Origin: an uncultured Oscillospiraceae bacterium
GTDB lineage: Bacteria > Bacillota > Clostridia > Oscillospirales > Acutalibacteraceae
NCBI GenBank assembly: GCA_959601025.1
Contig: CAUGOD010000051.1
Coordinates: 1 to 14,616, forward strand
DNA: 14,616 bases
Direction of reading: 5' to 3'
This document shows positions 1 to 5,516 of this stretch, in pieces. The notes beneath the pieces are model-generated. The model saw only the letters and a program-made list of their open reading frames with translations, was not told the origin of the DNA and ran no database searches. Position 1 is the stretch's first letter; each line of letters opens with the position of its first letter. The position numbers were made by a program, and so were the translations under genes.

Positions 1-54
1 AGCAGCGGTCTCCAAAACCGCGTGCCGAGGGTTCAAGTCCTTCTGCCCCTGCCA
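1..54 (+). tRNA. tRNA-Trp (CCA anticodon), 3' part
   Basis: Partial tRNA gene cut by the window edge. The anticodon stem pairs positions 5-9 with 17-21 around the loop CTCCAAA, putting anticodon CCA (Trp) at 12-14. The T arm and the 3' acceptor strand (44-50) follow, then the discriminator G and an encoded CCA at 52-54. Bases 38-54 recur at 6803-6819 with one difference, so this 3' end is the integration site of the adjacent mobile element and was restored by element-derived sequence. Confidence 0.93.
38..54 (+). repeat. attL: attL core: tRNA 3' end repeat of the integrated element
   Basis: This 17-nt segment of the tRNA-Trp 3' end matches 6803-6819 at 16 of 17 positions; the mismatch is G45 versus T6810. 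Tyrosine integrases commonly use tRNA 3' ends as attB and leave such a duplication. The copy at the tRNA is the functional one, because it forms the acceptor strand. Confidence 0.85.
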
Positions 55-60
55 CATTCC

Positions 61-90
61 AAAAGGCCCTTGATTTTTCAAGGGTCTTTT
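61..90 (+). terminator. Rho-independent terminator after tRNA-Trp (element-encoded)
   Basis: Positions 61-73 pair with 78-90 (core CCCTTGA/TCAAGGG with A/T flanks, one G-U) around a TTTT loop, ending in a T run. It lies just inside the element, so it replaces the original tRNA terminator now displaced to 6823. Confidence 0.85.
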
Positions 91-107
91 GCTATTTTCA
101 TCAGCCT

Positions 108-124
108 TACACGTTTTTTACACG
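108..124 (+). repeat. Possible left integrase arm-type sites (two TACACG, 11-bp period)
   Basis: TACACG occurs at 108-113 and 119-124. The same arrangement, TGCACG/TACACG with 11-bp period and the same orientation, occurs at 6659-6675 near the other end. One-helical-turn spacing near both att cores fits tyrosine-integrase arm-binding sites. The function is inferred. Confidence 0.45.
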
Positions 125-135
125 ATTTCACATAG

Positions 136-151
136 GGCTTGCTTTTGAGTA
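136..151 (+). repeat. 16-bp inverted repeat, left copy
   Basis: Exact reverse complement of 5479-5494, which lies just upstream of the integrase gene. A shorter relative, CTGAAAAGCA, lies at 6681-6690 next to the right arm-type sites. Probably a binding site for an element recombination or regulatory protein. Confidence 0.6.
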
Positions 152-161
152 TCCATACGCA

Positions 162-189
162 AAAAGGCCACCCACACGGGTGGCCTTTT
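162..189 (-). terminator. Terminator of the RHH gene (possibly bidirectional)
   Basis: Perfect 12-bp stem, 162-173 with 178-189 (core GGCCACCC/GGGTGGCC), loop ACAC, with T runs on both strands. It lies 25 bp beyond the stop of the leftward RHH gene. Confidence 0.85.
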
Positions 190-213
190 ATTTTTGGTTT
201 TTTCTGTTACAAC

Positions 214-402
214 TTAATCTGCATTCTTATTATTCTCTAATTCGATTTTACCATTCTCCTGCTCATATCTTTCGATTTCCAATTTGCATAGGTGTTCCAG
301 CAAATTGCTTAAACTCCTTGTTTCCCTTTTTGCAATATATCTCATCTTCTCTAAATATTCATCTTCAATATTAAAAGTAAATGGTGTTTTATTAGTTGGC
401 AT
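214..402 (-). CDS. Small ribbon-helix-helix (Arc/MetJ-like) DNA-binding protein
   Basis: A 62-aa protein with the pattern of a ribbon-helix-helix fold: a short strand (PFTFNIEDEYLEKM, about residues 7-20) followed by two helices (about 14-27 and 31-47, with the RSLSNLLEHL motif). Such proteins bind operators as dimers and act as repressors or as relaxosome/antitoxin components. GAGGAG lies 5 nt before the ATG, which supports this start. It is transcribed away from the sigma-like gene at 571, and the shared intergenic region carries repeated AACAGT/ACTGTT half-sites, so autorepression and control of the divergent gene are likely. Function in copy or transfer control is inferred; no toxin partner is visible beside it. 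Confidence 0.8.
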   Translation of the reverse strand: MPTNKTPFTFNIEDEYLEKMRYIAKRETRSLSNLLEHLCKLEIERYEQENGKIELENNKNAD

Positions 403-419
403 AAAAACTCCTCCTCATA

Positions 420-506
420 TAACAGTAAAATAACCGTTATATATAAATTATCAGAAAAGTTCTGAGGTTTATACGTCTACTGTTTAATAACTGTTATTTA
501 ACAGTT
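420..506. promoter_or_regulatory. Divergent control region with repeated AACAGT/ACTGTT operators
   Basis: A near-palindrome, TAACAGT-6-ACCGTTA (420-439), sits just upstream of the RHH gene. ACTGTT lies at 479-484 and 490-495. A perfect inverted repeat, AACTGTT-ATTT-AACAGTT (489-506), overlaps the -35 box of the rightward promoter. Likely operators of the RHH protein or of the sigma-like protein. Confidence 0.6.
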
Positions 507-533
507 GCATAATAGTTCAATTTGTAATATACT
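505..533 (+). promoter_or_regulatory. Promoter of the sigma-like gene
   Basis: TTGCAT at 505-510 and TATACT at 528-533 are separated by 17 bp. The -35 box overlaps the operator-like inverted repeat at 489-506. A start near 540 excludes translation from the TTG at 505 and favours the GTG at 571. Confidence 0.6.
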
Positions 534-570
534 AGATTTGAACATCAATGCAACGGAAGGGCGGATTTGT

Positions 571-1275
571 GTGCTAAAAGACATACCATACAGAGTACTA
601 AAGGAAGACGGACGAGCATATGAGATTATGCTGCTCCGAGACCAGTACAACAACACCTTTACCGATATTGCAACAGAATTTGAGCTGTCAGTGACAAGGG
701 TGACGCAGATATATTTCCGACTGAAAGTTAGACAAATTCGGTTATATATCAATCATGTTTCGATAGCACTGGGATATGATAGTACTTCGCAGATCAGAAA
801 GGTATTCAACGAAGCGGAAGAATGCTATCAGGATTATACCTATGCCTGTGCGTATCTGGAAAAGAAATACAAAGATATATTAACCGAATATAGAGACGGG
901 GAACCGGGTATGCCGACACAATTTGTTAAGGGTATGCCGCCATTCAAGCCCAAATTGAGCAAAAAAATGATTGCCCGTGTTGTTGAAATGAGAGAAGCAG
1001 AAAAAGCGTCGTTTGTAACAATCGGAAAAGAACTGCGTATAACACCAGCAAAAGCGAAACGCACATACGAGTTATTTTACCATGAGCAGGTTTTAGAACT
1101 AGTTAAAGCCTTGCAGGACAAGGTTGAAAGCGATAAGGAAAAACAGGCTATCTGGGAGTATTGTTTTAGAGGGTATCGCTCGGCCAAAAAACGCTACGAT
1201 ATGCTGACTAAAGAACAAGACCTAGCGGAACACCCGCCTTGTCAGGGGAAGGGTGGAGATTTTTTGAAAGTATAG
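571..1275 (+). CDS. Sigma-70 region 4-like helix-turn-helix protein
   Basis: About 234 aa from GTG 571. The frame stays open upstream to TTG 505, but that codon lies inside the -35 box; GGAAGG 10 nt before GTG 571 gives a weak ribosome site. Residues ~15-52 (AYEIMLLRDQ... FTDIATEFELSVTRVTQIYFRLK) resemble sigma-factor region 4 / LuxR-type HTH. A second HTH-like segment lies near residues 145-180 (MIARVVEMREAEKASFVTIGKELRITPAKAKRTYEL). It lacks region 2 and so is not a complete sigma factor; it is more likely a DNA-binding regulator of element genes. Such accessory HTH proteins are frequent in clostridial ICEs and IMEs. The exact role is unknown. Confidence 0.75.
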   Translation: MLKDIPYRVLKEDGRAYEIMLLRDQYNNTFTDIATEFELSVTRVTQIYFRLKVRQIRLYINHVSIALGYDSTSQIRKVFNEAEECYQDYTYACAYLEKKYKDILTEYRDGEPGMPTQFVKGMPPFKPKLSKKMIARVVEMREAEKASFVTIGKELRITPAKAKRTYELFYHEQVLELVKALQDKVESDKEKQAIWEYCFRGYRSAKKRYDMLTKEQDLAEHPPCQGKGGDFLKV

Positions 1276-1398
1276 TTTCAAAAAATACAACCCGACCTTG
1301 ACAACGGAAAAACGAATATAATAGCGCAAGGGGTATGTCCAACCGCAGTCGGGCATACCCCTTAATTGCGTTACTTCTTCCACCTAAAAACAAACCAC
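1276..1398 (+). other. Intergenic stretch with stem-loop 1328-1363
   Basis: A 13-bp stem (1328-1340 with 1351-1363, AAGGGGTATG/CATACCCCTT core, one G-U) follows the sigma-like gene. It lacks a proper T run. TTGACA (1298-1303) and TATAAT (1317-1322) lie just before it but only 13 bp apart, too close for a standard promoter. It may be an imperfect terminator or a structured RNA element. Confidence 0.4.
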
Positions 1399-1427
1399 TT
1401 GACAACACATACAATATATGGTATTTT
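1399..1427 (+). promoter_or_regulatory. Promoter of a leader or small RNA
   Basis: TTGACA at 1399-1404 and TATTTT at 1422-1427 have 17-bp spacing, with a TG one base upstream of the -10 box (extended -10). No well-supported gene follows for nearly 400 bp; a strong terminator does, at 1601-1634. Confidence 0.55.
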
Positions 1428-1433
1428 TTAAAA

Positions 1434-1634
1434 TAGAATGATTTAGTTTCCACAAGATGGAGGCTGCAAAGTTAGCAAGGAAAATTGTCGTACACTGTAC
1501 GACGCAAAGCAGATTGACACGCTGTCAAAAAAGTCTGTTTTGTCTACCCAAAATAAGTGCGCCCTAATTTAACAAAGAAATCAAAGATACTTGAACATCG
1601 AAAACAGCACTGCCATATATGGTAGTGCTGTTTT
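1434..1634 (+). ncRNA. Candidate ~200-nt small RNA or attenuated leader
   Basis: The predicted transcript runs from the promoter at 1399-1427 to the terminator at 1601-1634. It contains two short palindromes, GTCGTAC-ACT-GTACGAC (1487-1503) and TTGACA-CGC-TGTCAA (1514-1528). A 36-codon frame runs from ATG 1457 to TAA 1565-1567 but has no ribosome site. It could be a regulatory RNA, or a terminated leader upstream of the Xre gene comparable in principle to the Tn916 attenuator. This is inference from signals only. Confidence 0.35.
1601..1634 (+). terminator. Strong rho-independent terminator
   Basis: A 17-bp self-complementary stem (1601-1617 with 1618-1634, one G-U) with A and T runs at its ends. 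Confidence 0.7.
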
Positions 1635-1702
1635 GCGTTGCGGTTTCGCGCCGGAGGACATTCGCCCGTCCACCAGCGTAACACCAAAGGAGGTGGTGGC
1701 CT

Positions 1703-1789
1703 ATGCTGACGAATCGGTTGATTATCAGATACGGCAGGAATACGCATACATGCGTCCCACACACCGCCTCCGGCTGCGAAACCGGCTGA
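1703..1789 (+). CDS. Possible 28-aa small ORF or leader peptide
   Basis: ATG 1703 follows AGGAGG (1688-1693) at a 9-nt spacing, the best ribosome site in this intergenic region. The 28-codon product (starting MLTNRLIIRYGR, ending SGCETG) resembles no family I recognise. It stops 32 nt before the Xre start codon, so it could be a leader peptide coupled to that gene. The overlapping frame (1591-1803, TTG start) has no matching ribosome site. Coding status is uncertain. Confidence 0.25.
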   Translation: MLTNRLIIRYGRNTHTCVPHTASGCETG

Positions 1790-1821
1790 CAACAATACCT
1801 TGATGTGTTGAGGCTATTCGT

Positions 1822-2211
1822 TTGGTAAGAACGCCAAACCAACCCCAAAACACAAAGAAGAAAAAAATCTTTGATGATTTTTCAGACGCAGTTATATGGC
1901 GTATGAATGAGAGAAACATAACACAAGCAGATTTAGTCAGATTAAGCGCGTTGTCAAAGTCAACGATCAGCAACATGTTGCGGAACACGAATAACAAAGG
2001 GAAAAAATACCGACCTACACCCGAAGTTGTGATGGCGATTAGTATCGGCCTGAAGTTAACGTATGATGAATATTTGGAATTGCTGTACCTTGCCTATCCG
2101 TCTATGGAACACATAAAAGAACTTTTGGATAAGCGATTTTCCATAGACGAGGCAAACATAGTTCTGTATGATAAAGGATTGCCATTGTTGGGTAATATCA
2201 AAAAGGATTAG
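1822..2211 (+). CDS. Xre-family helix-turn-helix regulator
   Basis: 129 aa from TTG 1822; GAGG at 1810-1813 with 8-nt spacing supports this non-ATG start, and the first in-frame ATG would cut into the HTH. Residues ~28-58 (MNERNITQADLVRLSALSKSTISNMLRN) form a Cro/CI-type HTH. The following ~65 residues resemble the helical remainder of an Xre repressor that recognises a lowercase set of operators not identified here. It stands alone between the leader region and a strong terminator, just upstream of the transfer/replication operon. Its probable role is repression of excision or transfer genes, by analogy with ImmR-type regulators. The operator is not identified. Confidence 0.82.
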   Translation: MVRTPNQPQNTKKKKIFDDFSDAVIWRMNERNITQADLVRLSALSKSTISNMLRNTNNKGKKYRPTPEVVMAISIGLKLTYDEYLELLYLAYPSMEHIKELLDKRFSIDEANIVLYDKGLPLLGNIKKD

Positions 2212-2212
2212 C

Positions 2213-2248
2213 AAAATGCCGCCTTGTGAAAACAGGGCGGCATTTTTG
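2213..2248 (+). terminator. Terminator of the Xre gene
   Basis: A 15-bp stem (2213-2227 with 2232-2246, core TGCCGCC/GGCGGCA, one G-U), GAAA tetraloop and T5 tail, directly after the stop codon. Confidence 0.9.
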
Positions 2249-2283
2249 TATAACTGAATATCTTAACACATATAGGCTGAGAC

Positions 2284-2305
2284 AGGGTTTCGCCGGCGAA
2301 ACCCT
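2284..2305. repeat. 22-bp perfect palindrome upstream of the transfer/replication operon
   Basis: Half-site AGGGTTTCGCC followed directly by its reverse complement. It lies about 80 bp before the DUF961 start codon, with no T run, so it is not a normal terminator. A second palindrome, GGTGCGCACC, is at 2343-2352, and TATACT (2324-2329) between them could be a -10 box without a good -35. Candidates: operator of a dimeric regulator, or part of an oriT. Confidence 0.55.
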
Positions 2306-2386
2306 AAGAACGGCAAGGGGCGATATACTGTCCATAGATTGAGGTGCGCACCCGGTCTAAACCAAAATTTATGGAGGTATTTCCTT

Positions 2387-2704
2387 ATGAAAATCACAGA
2401 CCTAATCATTGACCCCCGCAGTTTGGGGAGCAAGTTCTGGCTGGTAAACGTGTCCCCGGCCTACGAATACAAGGACAACCGGCGGACGGATACCGTCACC
2501 GGCTACCGCTACGCCGTCGCCCTGCCGGAAAAGGGGCTGGAGAAAATCAACGTCCGGATTGACGGCAAGCAGCTTCTTGACCCGCCCGACGGTTACGCGG
2601 AGGTGGGCTTTACCGGCCTTGAGGTGTTTATCTACTGGTCGAACGGTCAGCCGCAGGTCGGGGCGAAAGCGTCCGGTATCCATTTGGCAAATACAAAGGC
2701 TTGA
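2387..2704 (+). CDS. DUF961 / HelP-like protein (helicase processivity factor family)
   Basis: 105 aa from ATG 2387, with GGAGG 9 nt upstream; the longer frame from 2339 has no ribosome site. The sequence IDPRSLGSKFWLVNVSPAYEYKDNRRTDTVTGYRYAVALPEKGLEKINVRIDGK resembles DUF961 proteins (YdcP of ICEBs1, Orf22/Orf23 of Tn916). These precede the FtsK-like and Rep/relaxase genes in those elements. ICEBs1 YdcP (HelP) is reported to help PcrA helicase unwind element DNA and to be needed for replication and transfer. Gene order here (DUF961, rep, tcpA) fits that role. It is distant enough that family assignment rests on pattern and position. Confidence 0.65.
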   Translation: MKITDLIIDPRSLGSKFWLVNVSPAYEYKDNRRTDTVTGYRYAVALPEKGLEKINVRIDGKQLLDPPDGYAEVGFTGLEVFIYWSNGQPQVGAKASGIHLANTKA

Positions 2705-2710
2705 CGTTGT

Positions 2711-2784
2711 GCGGCGCTGCGGGGCAGACGGGGACAGATATTTTTCCATAAGAAAAATATCCCCCGGCGGCAACGCAGCGCCGC
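2711..2784. repeat. Nested inverted-repeat structure upstream of rep
   Basis: Outer arms GCGGCGCTGCG (2711-2721) and CGCAGCGCCGC (2774-2784) are exact reverse complements. Inside lies a perfect 10-bp hairpin, GATATTTTTC (2737-2746) with GAAAAATATC (2752-2761), loop CATAA. A competing GC stem, GGCGGC/GCCGCC (2766-2771 with 2780-2785), is also possible. Together with the hairpin at 2788-2818 this forms a compact origin-like region. It could be the oriT or accessory origin structure. Confidence 0.6.
2766..2774 (+). repeat. Possible Rep iteron, copy 1 (GGCGGCAAC)
   Basis: GGCGGCAAC recurs at 2843-2851 in the same orientation; the two copies bracket the nonanucleotide hairpin at 13 and 24 nt. CRESS Rep proteins recognise short iterated sites beside the hairpin, so iteron function is plausible. 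The second copy also overlaps the rep ribosome-binding site, so chance similarity is possible. Confidence 0.35.
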
Positions 2785-2787
2785 CGC

Positions 2788-2818
2788 TGCCATAAGGGCT
2801 AGTATTACCCTTATGGCA
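2788..2818 (+). other. ori: Candidate rolling-circle origin: stem-loop presenting TAGTATTAC
   Basis: An 11-bp perfect stem (2788-2798 with 2808-2818, TGCCATAAGGG/CCCTTATGGCA) encloses a 9-nt loop. TAGTATTAC occupies 2800-2808, i.e. the loop plus the first stem base. This is the arrangement of circovirus/geminivirus replication origins (consensus NANTATTAC), where Rep nicks between positions 7 and 8, here predicted between T2806 and A2807. It lies 34 bp upstream of the rep start codon in the same orientation, and rep encodes a CRESS-type HUH/SF3 protein. The motif and structure are read directly; origin activity is inferred. Confidence 0.8.
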
Positions 2819-2852
2819 TGACTGTAGCATGTAGCAAAAGGAGGCGGCAACT

Positions 2853-3812
2853 ATGGCCGACAATGCACAATCCCGCAAATGGACGCTGACAATCAACAAT
2901 CCGCTGGACGCCGGGCTGACCCATGAAGCGATTACCGGAATCCTGACGCGGTTTTCCCCAGACTATTTCTGCATGGCGGACGAAATCGCCACAACCGGGA
3001 CATTCCATACCCATATTTTCCTGTATTCCCCGTCCCCTATACGTTTTTCCACTCTCAAAAACCGTTTTCCTGTCGCCCATATCGAAAAGGCATACGGGAG
3101 CGCAGCACAGAACCGGGACTATATCACCAAGTCCGGCAAATGGGCGGAGGACGGCAAGGCGGAAACGTCGATAGCGGGCAGTTTCTTTGAGCAAGGGACA
3201 CTCCCTACCGAAAAAGAGGAAAAATGCCCGCAGATGTGCCGGTTAATCCAGCATATCCGGGAGGGCAAGCACACGGCGGCAATCGTTGAGGACGCGCCGG
3301 GGCTAGCCTTCCGTGTCCGGGAAATCGACACCCTGCGGCAAACCCTGCTGGCGGAACGCTATGCGGCGGAGAACCGGGAACTGACCGTCACCTATTTGTA
3401 CGGCGCCACGGGCGCAGGCAAGACAAGGAGCATTTACCAGCGCCACGACCCCCGCGACATCTGCCGGGTCACCAACTACCGGGGAGGCCGGGGCGTGTCC
3501 TTTGACAACTATTCCGGGCAGGACGTGCTGGTGTTCGAGGAGTTCCATTCCCAGATACCCATTGAGGATATGCTCAACTTTCTGGACGTATATCCCCTTC
3601 ATCTGCCCGCCCGGTACAGCGACAAGGTGGCCTGTTATACCACGGTGTATATCACGTCAAACGTCCCCTTATCGCAGCAGTACCAAGAGGTGCAATGGGA
3701 CAGATACGAAACCTATCAGGCGTTCCTGCGCCGGATTCACCGGGTCGTCCAGTATCATCCGGATGGCTCGACCACCGAACAGTATACAGCCGCAAAAGGA
3801 GGCGGCGGTTTA
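2853..3812 (+). CDS. rep: CRESS-DNA-virus-like Rep: HUH endonuclease + SF3 helicase (replication initiator/relaxase)
   Basis: 320 aa; ATG 2853 follows AGGAGG by 8 nt (the stop codon occupies 3813-3815). The N-terminal HUH domain has motif I WTLTINNP (10-17), motif II FHTHIFLY (H52, H54) and motif III YITK (Y90, K93). Y90 is the expected nicking tyrosine. The C-terminal superfamily 3 helicase has Walker A GATGAGKT (184-191), Walker B VLVFEEF (225-231), motif C VYITSN (265-270) and a terminal FLRRIHRVV segment typical of CRESS Reps. All catalytic residues are present, so it should be active. It would nick a hairpin origin, join to the 5' end and unwind DNA. The cognate-looking origin lies just upstream. 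The tcpA start overlaps its stop (ATGA), indicating translational coupling and a joint role in mobilization. Related Reps occur on bacterial pCRESS plasmids and in IMEs. Confidence 0.93.
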
Positions 3813-5140
3813 TGAGACAAAAGGAAAAAGACCAACTGGAACAAAAAACGGAGCGCCGCCATTGGCTCCGGCGCTTTGCCGCCGGGTGCAAGGCTATCCG
3901 CGCCCGCGAATGGAAGGCGGTTGTCCCCGCCGGGTATCTGCTGGCGGTGCTGGCGCTGTGGTTCTGCCGGGGGCAGGTGTTTCCCATACCGGACAATTCG
4001 CCCCTTGCTTCCCTGTGCCGGGGCGTTGTGCAGCTGCTGTTCCCGGTGTATGCGGCAGGCGGCCTGTTCTTTCTGCTGGCGGCGCTCGGCTCCCCGATTG
4101 GCGGAAAGGCCGTGCGGGAAAACCTGTGGCGGATTGGCCTGTGCAACCACGCCGGGGAAGCGCCGCTGCTGGTTGCCCGGTACAGGGACAAGGAAAATCC
4201 CCGCGTCACGGTTCTGGAATTTGAAACCAACGGGATTCCCCGCACGGAATGGGAAGACCGGCAAAGCAAGATTGAGGCGGCACTCAACCGCACGGTGGTG
4301 AAAATTACCCAAGGGGCGGACAACCGGCGGGTGCTGCTGTACACGGTTTCCGCGTCTGTGCTGCCGCCCGTCCTGCACTGGAAGGACAGGTATTTGCGCA
4401 AGGATTCCTTTGTACTGGTGCTGGGAGAAAACCCGCTGGGGCAGGTAACGGTGGATTTGACGCGGGTGCCCCATATCCTGCTGGGCGGCTCCACCGGCTC
4501 CGGCAAAAGCGTCCTGCTGAAGCTGCTGCTCATGCAGTGCTTAAAAAAGGGCGCGAGGGTGTATATCGCTGATTTCAAGGGCGGGGTGGATTTCCCGGAC
4601 GTATGGCACGCCAAATGCCGGATTGTCACCGACGCGCAAACCCTGTTCCATACGCTGGCAAGCCTTGCGGACGAACTGGAACGGCGAAAGGGGCTGTTCC
4701 GGGAATCCGGGTGCGCCAGCATGGACGAGTACAACCGGAAGAACAGGAGCAGCCTGCTCCGCCTTGTCCTCGCCTGTGACGAAGCGGCGGAGGTGCTGGA
4801 CAAAACCGGGCTGTCCAAAGAAGACAAAGAGCTTGTCGCGCAAATCGAAAGCCGGTTGTCGCTGATTGCCCGGCAGGGGCGGGCGTTCGGTATCCACCTG
4901 ATTCTGGCGACACAGCGCCCCGACGCGACGATATTGCCCGGCCAGATCCGCAGCAATATCGACTGCCGGATCTGCGGACGGGCGGACAATGTGCTGTCCC
5001 AGATTATTCTGGACAACACCTCTGCCACCGAACGGATACCCAAAGACGCGCAGGGCCGCTTCATCACCGGCGACGGCTCCCTTTTTCAAGCCTATTGGTT
5101 TGATGAAAACGCCGCCTTTGCGGATACCGGCAAAATATAA
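3812..5140 (+). CDS. tcpA: TcpA-like FtsK/SpoIIIE-family DNA translocase (coupling protein)
   Basis: 442 aa from ATG 3812, with AGGAGG 9 nt upstream and a 4-bp ATGA overlap with rep. Two hydrophobic segments (about residues 37-54 and 71-95) anchor it in the membrane. The ATPase domain has Walker A GGSTGSGKS (225-233), then ADFKGG (253-258), Walker B LRLVLACDE (D323, E324) and the FtsK-type stretch LILATQRPDATILPGQIRSNI (363-383). Proteins of this type (TcpA, Tn916 Orf21, ICEBs1 ConQ) couple the relaxase-DNA complex to a type IV secretion channel. With no channel genes here, it would have to dock onto the mating apparatus of a helper ICE or plasmid. The ATPase family is certain; coupling function is inferred from context and membrane topology. 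Confidence 0.9.
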   Translation: MRQKEKDQLEQKTERRHWLRRFAAGCKAIRAREWKAVVPAGYLLAVLALWFCRGQVFPIPDNSPLASLCRGVVQLLFPVYAAGGLFFLLAALGSPIGGKAVRENLWRIGLCNHAGEAPLLVARYRDKENPRVTVLEFETNGIPRTEWEDRQSKIEAALNRTVVKITQGADNRRVLLYTVSASVLPPVLHWKDRYLRKDSFVLVLGENPLGQVTVDLTRVPHILLGGSTGSGKSVLLKLLLMQCLKKGARVYIADFKGGVDFPDVWHAKCRIVTDAQTLFHTLASLADELERRKGLFRESGCASMDEYNRKNRSSLLRLVLACDEAAEVLDKTGLSKEDKELVAQIESRLSLIARQGRAFGIHLILATQRPDATILPGQIRSNIDCRICGRADNVLSQIILDNTSATERIPKDAQGRFITGDGSLFQAYWFDENAAFADTGKI

Positions 5141-5155
5141 AAGGAGGACACGACA

Positions 5156-5431
5156 ATGAACATACCCCAAATATCCGACATTGACACAGCCCTCCGAATT
5201 TTCTATCAATATCCCGAAATTGGGACAAGGGAAATCATGGAACTCTTTGCGACCTGTTCAAAATCGACCGTCAGCCGATTAAAGCGGCTGGCACACAACC
5301 GCATGGTGGAGGATGATGTATATTCCCACAGTCTGTATAAAGTCCACACGGGTTCCGCCTACAAAGCATGGGGCATTGATATCGAAGATTTGGAAAGGCG
5401 CAGAAACAAGCTGCGAAAATTGCAGCTATAA
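5156..5431 (+). CDS. Small winged-helix/HTH DNA-binding protein
   Basis: 91 aa from ATG 5156, AGGAGG 8 nt upstream, 15 nt after tcpA, so probably the last gene of that operon. Residues ~22-50 (IGTREIMELFATCSKSTVSRLKRLAHNRM) form an HTH, followed by a short basic C-terminal region (ERRRNKLRKLQL). It sits directly before the integrase, the usual place of an excisionase or integrase regulator, but it does not resemble the classical MerR-like Xis. It may control excision or the integrase promoter, whose palindrome (5458-5472) is a candidate binding site. Function is inferred only from position and fold. Confidence 0.75.
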   Translation: MNIPQISDIDTALRIFYQYPEIGTREIMELFATCSKSTVSRLKRLAHNRMVEDDVYSHSLYKVHTGSAYKAWGIDIEDLERRRNKLRKLQL

Positions 5432-5457
5432 ACCGGTTGCACACTTGCGATTGAGTT

Positions 5458-5494
5458 TCGTATATGATACGATATAGGTACTCAAAAGCAAGCC
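5458..5494 (+). promoter_or_regulatory. Integrase control region: palindrome plus 16-bp repeat copy
   Basis: TCGTAT-ATG-ATACGA (5458-5472) contains a possible -10 box, TATGAT (5463-5468), so a dimeric regulator bound here would block integrase transcription. No -35 box has ideal spacing. Immediately downstream, 5479-5494 is the exact reverse complement of 136-151 at the left end of the element. Confidence 0.5.
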
Positions 5495-5516
5495 TCTGAT
5501 TAAGGAGGTAATGACT

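Noticed and set aside
1298..1322. Promoter with TTGACA and TATAAT after the sigma-like gene
   Set aside because: Both boxes are good but only 13 bp apart, outside the usable range; kept only as a note.
2266..2329. Standard promoter for the DUF961-rep-tcpA operon
   Set aside because: TATACT is present at 2324-2329 but the -35 position holds ACCCTA; an activator-dependent promoter is possible, not demonstrable.
3652..5067. Long minus-strand open frame (471 codons) opposite tcpA
   Set aside because: It is antisense to a gene with clear FtsK motifs; arginine/serine-rich composition and no ribosome site mark it as a GC-rich shadow frame.
4541..5209. Minus-strand open frame of 222 codons
   Set aside because: Antisense to tcpA and the HTH gene; no family resemblance and no ribosome site.
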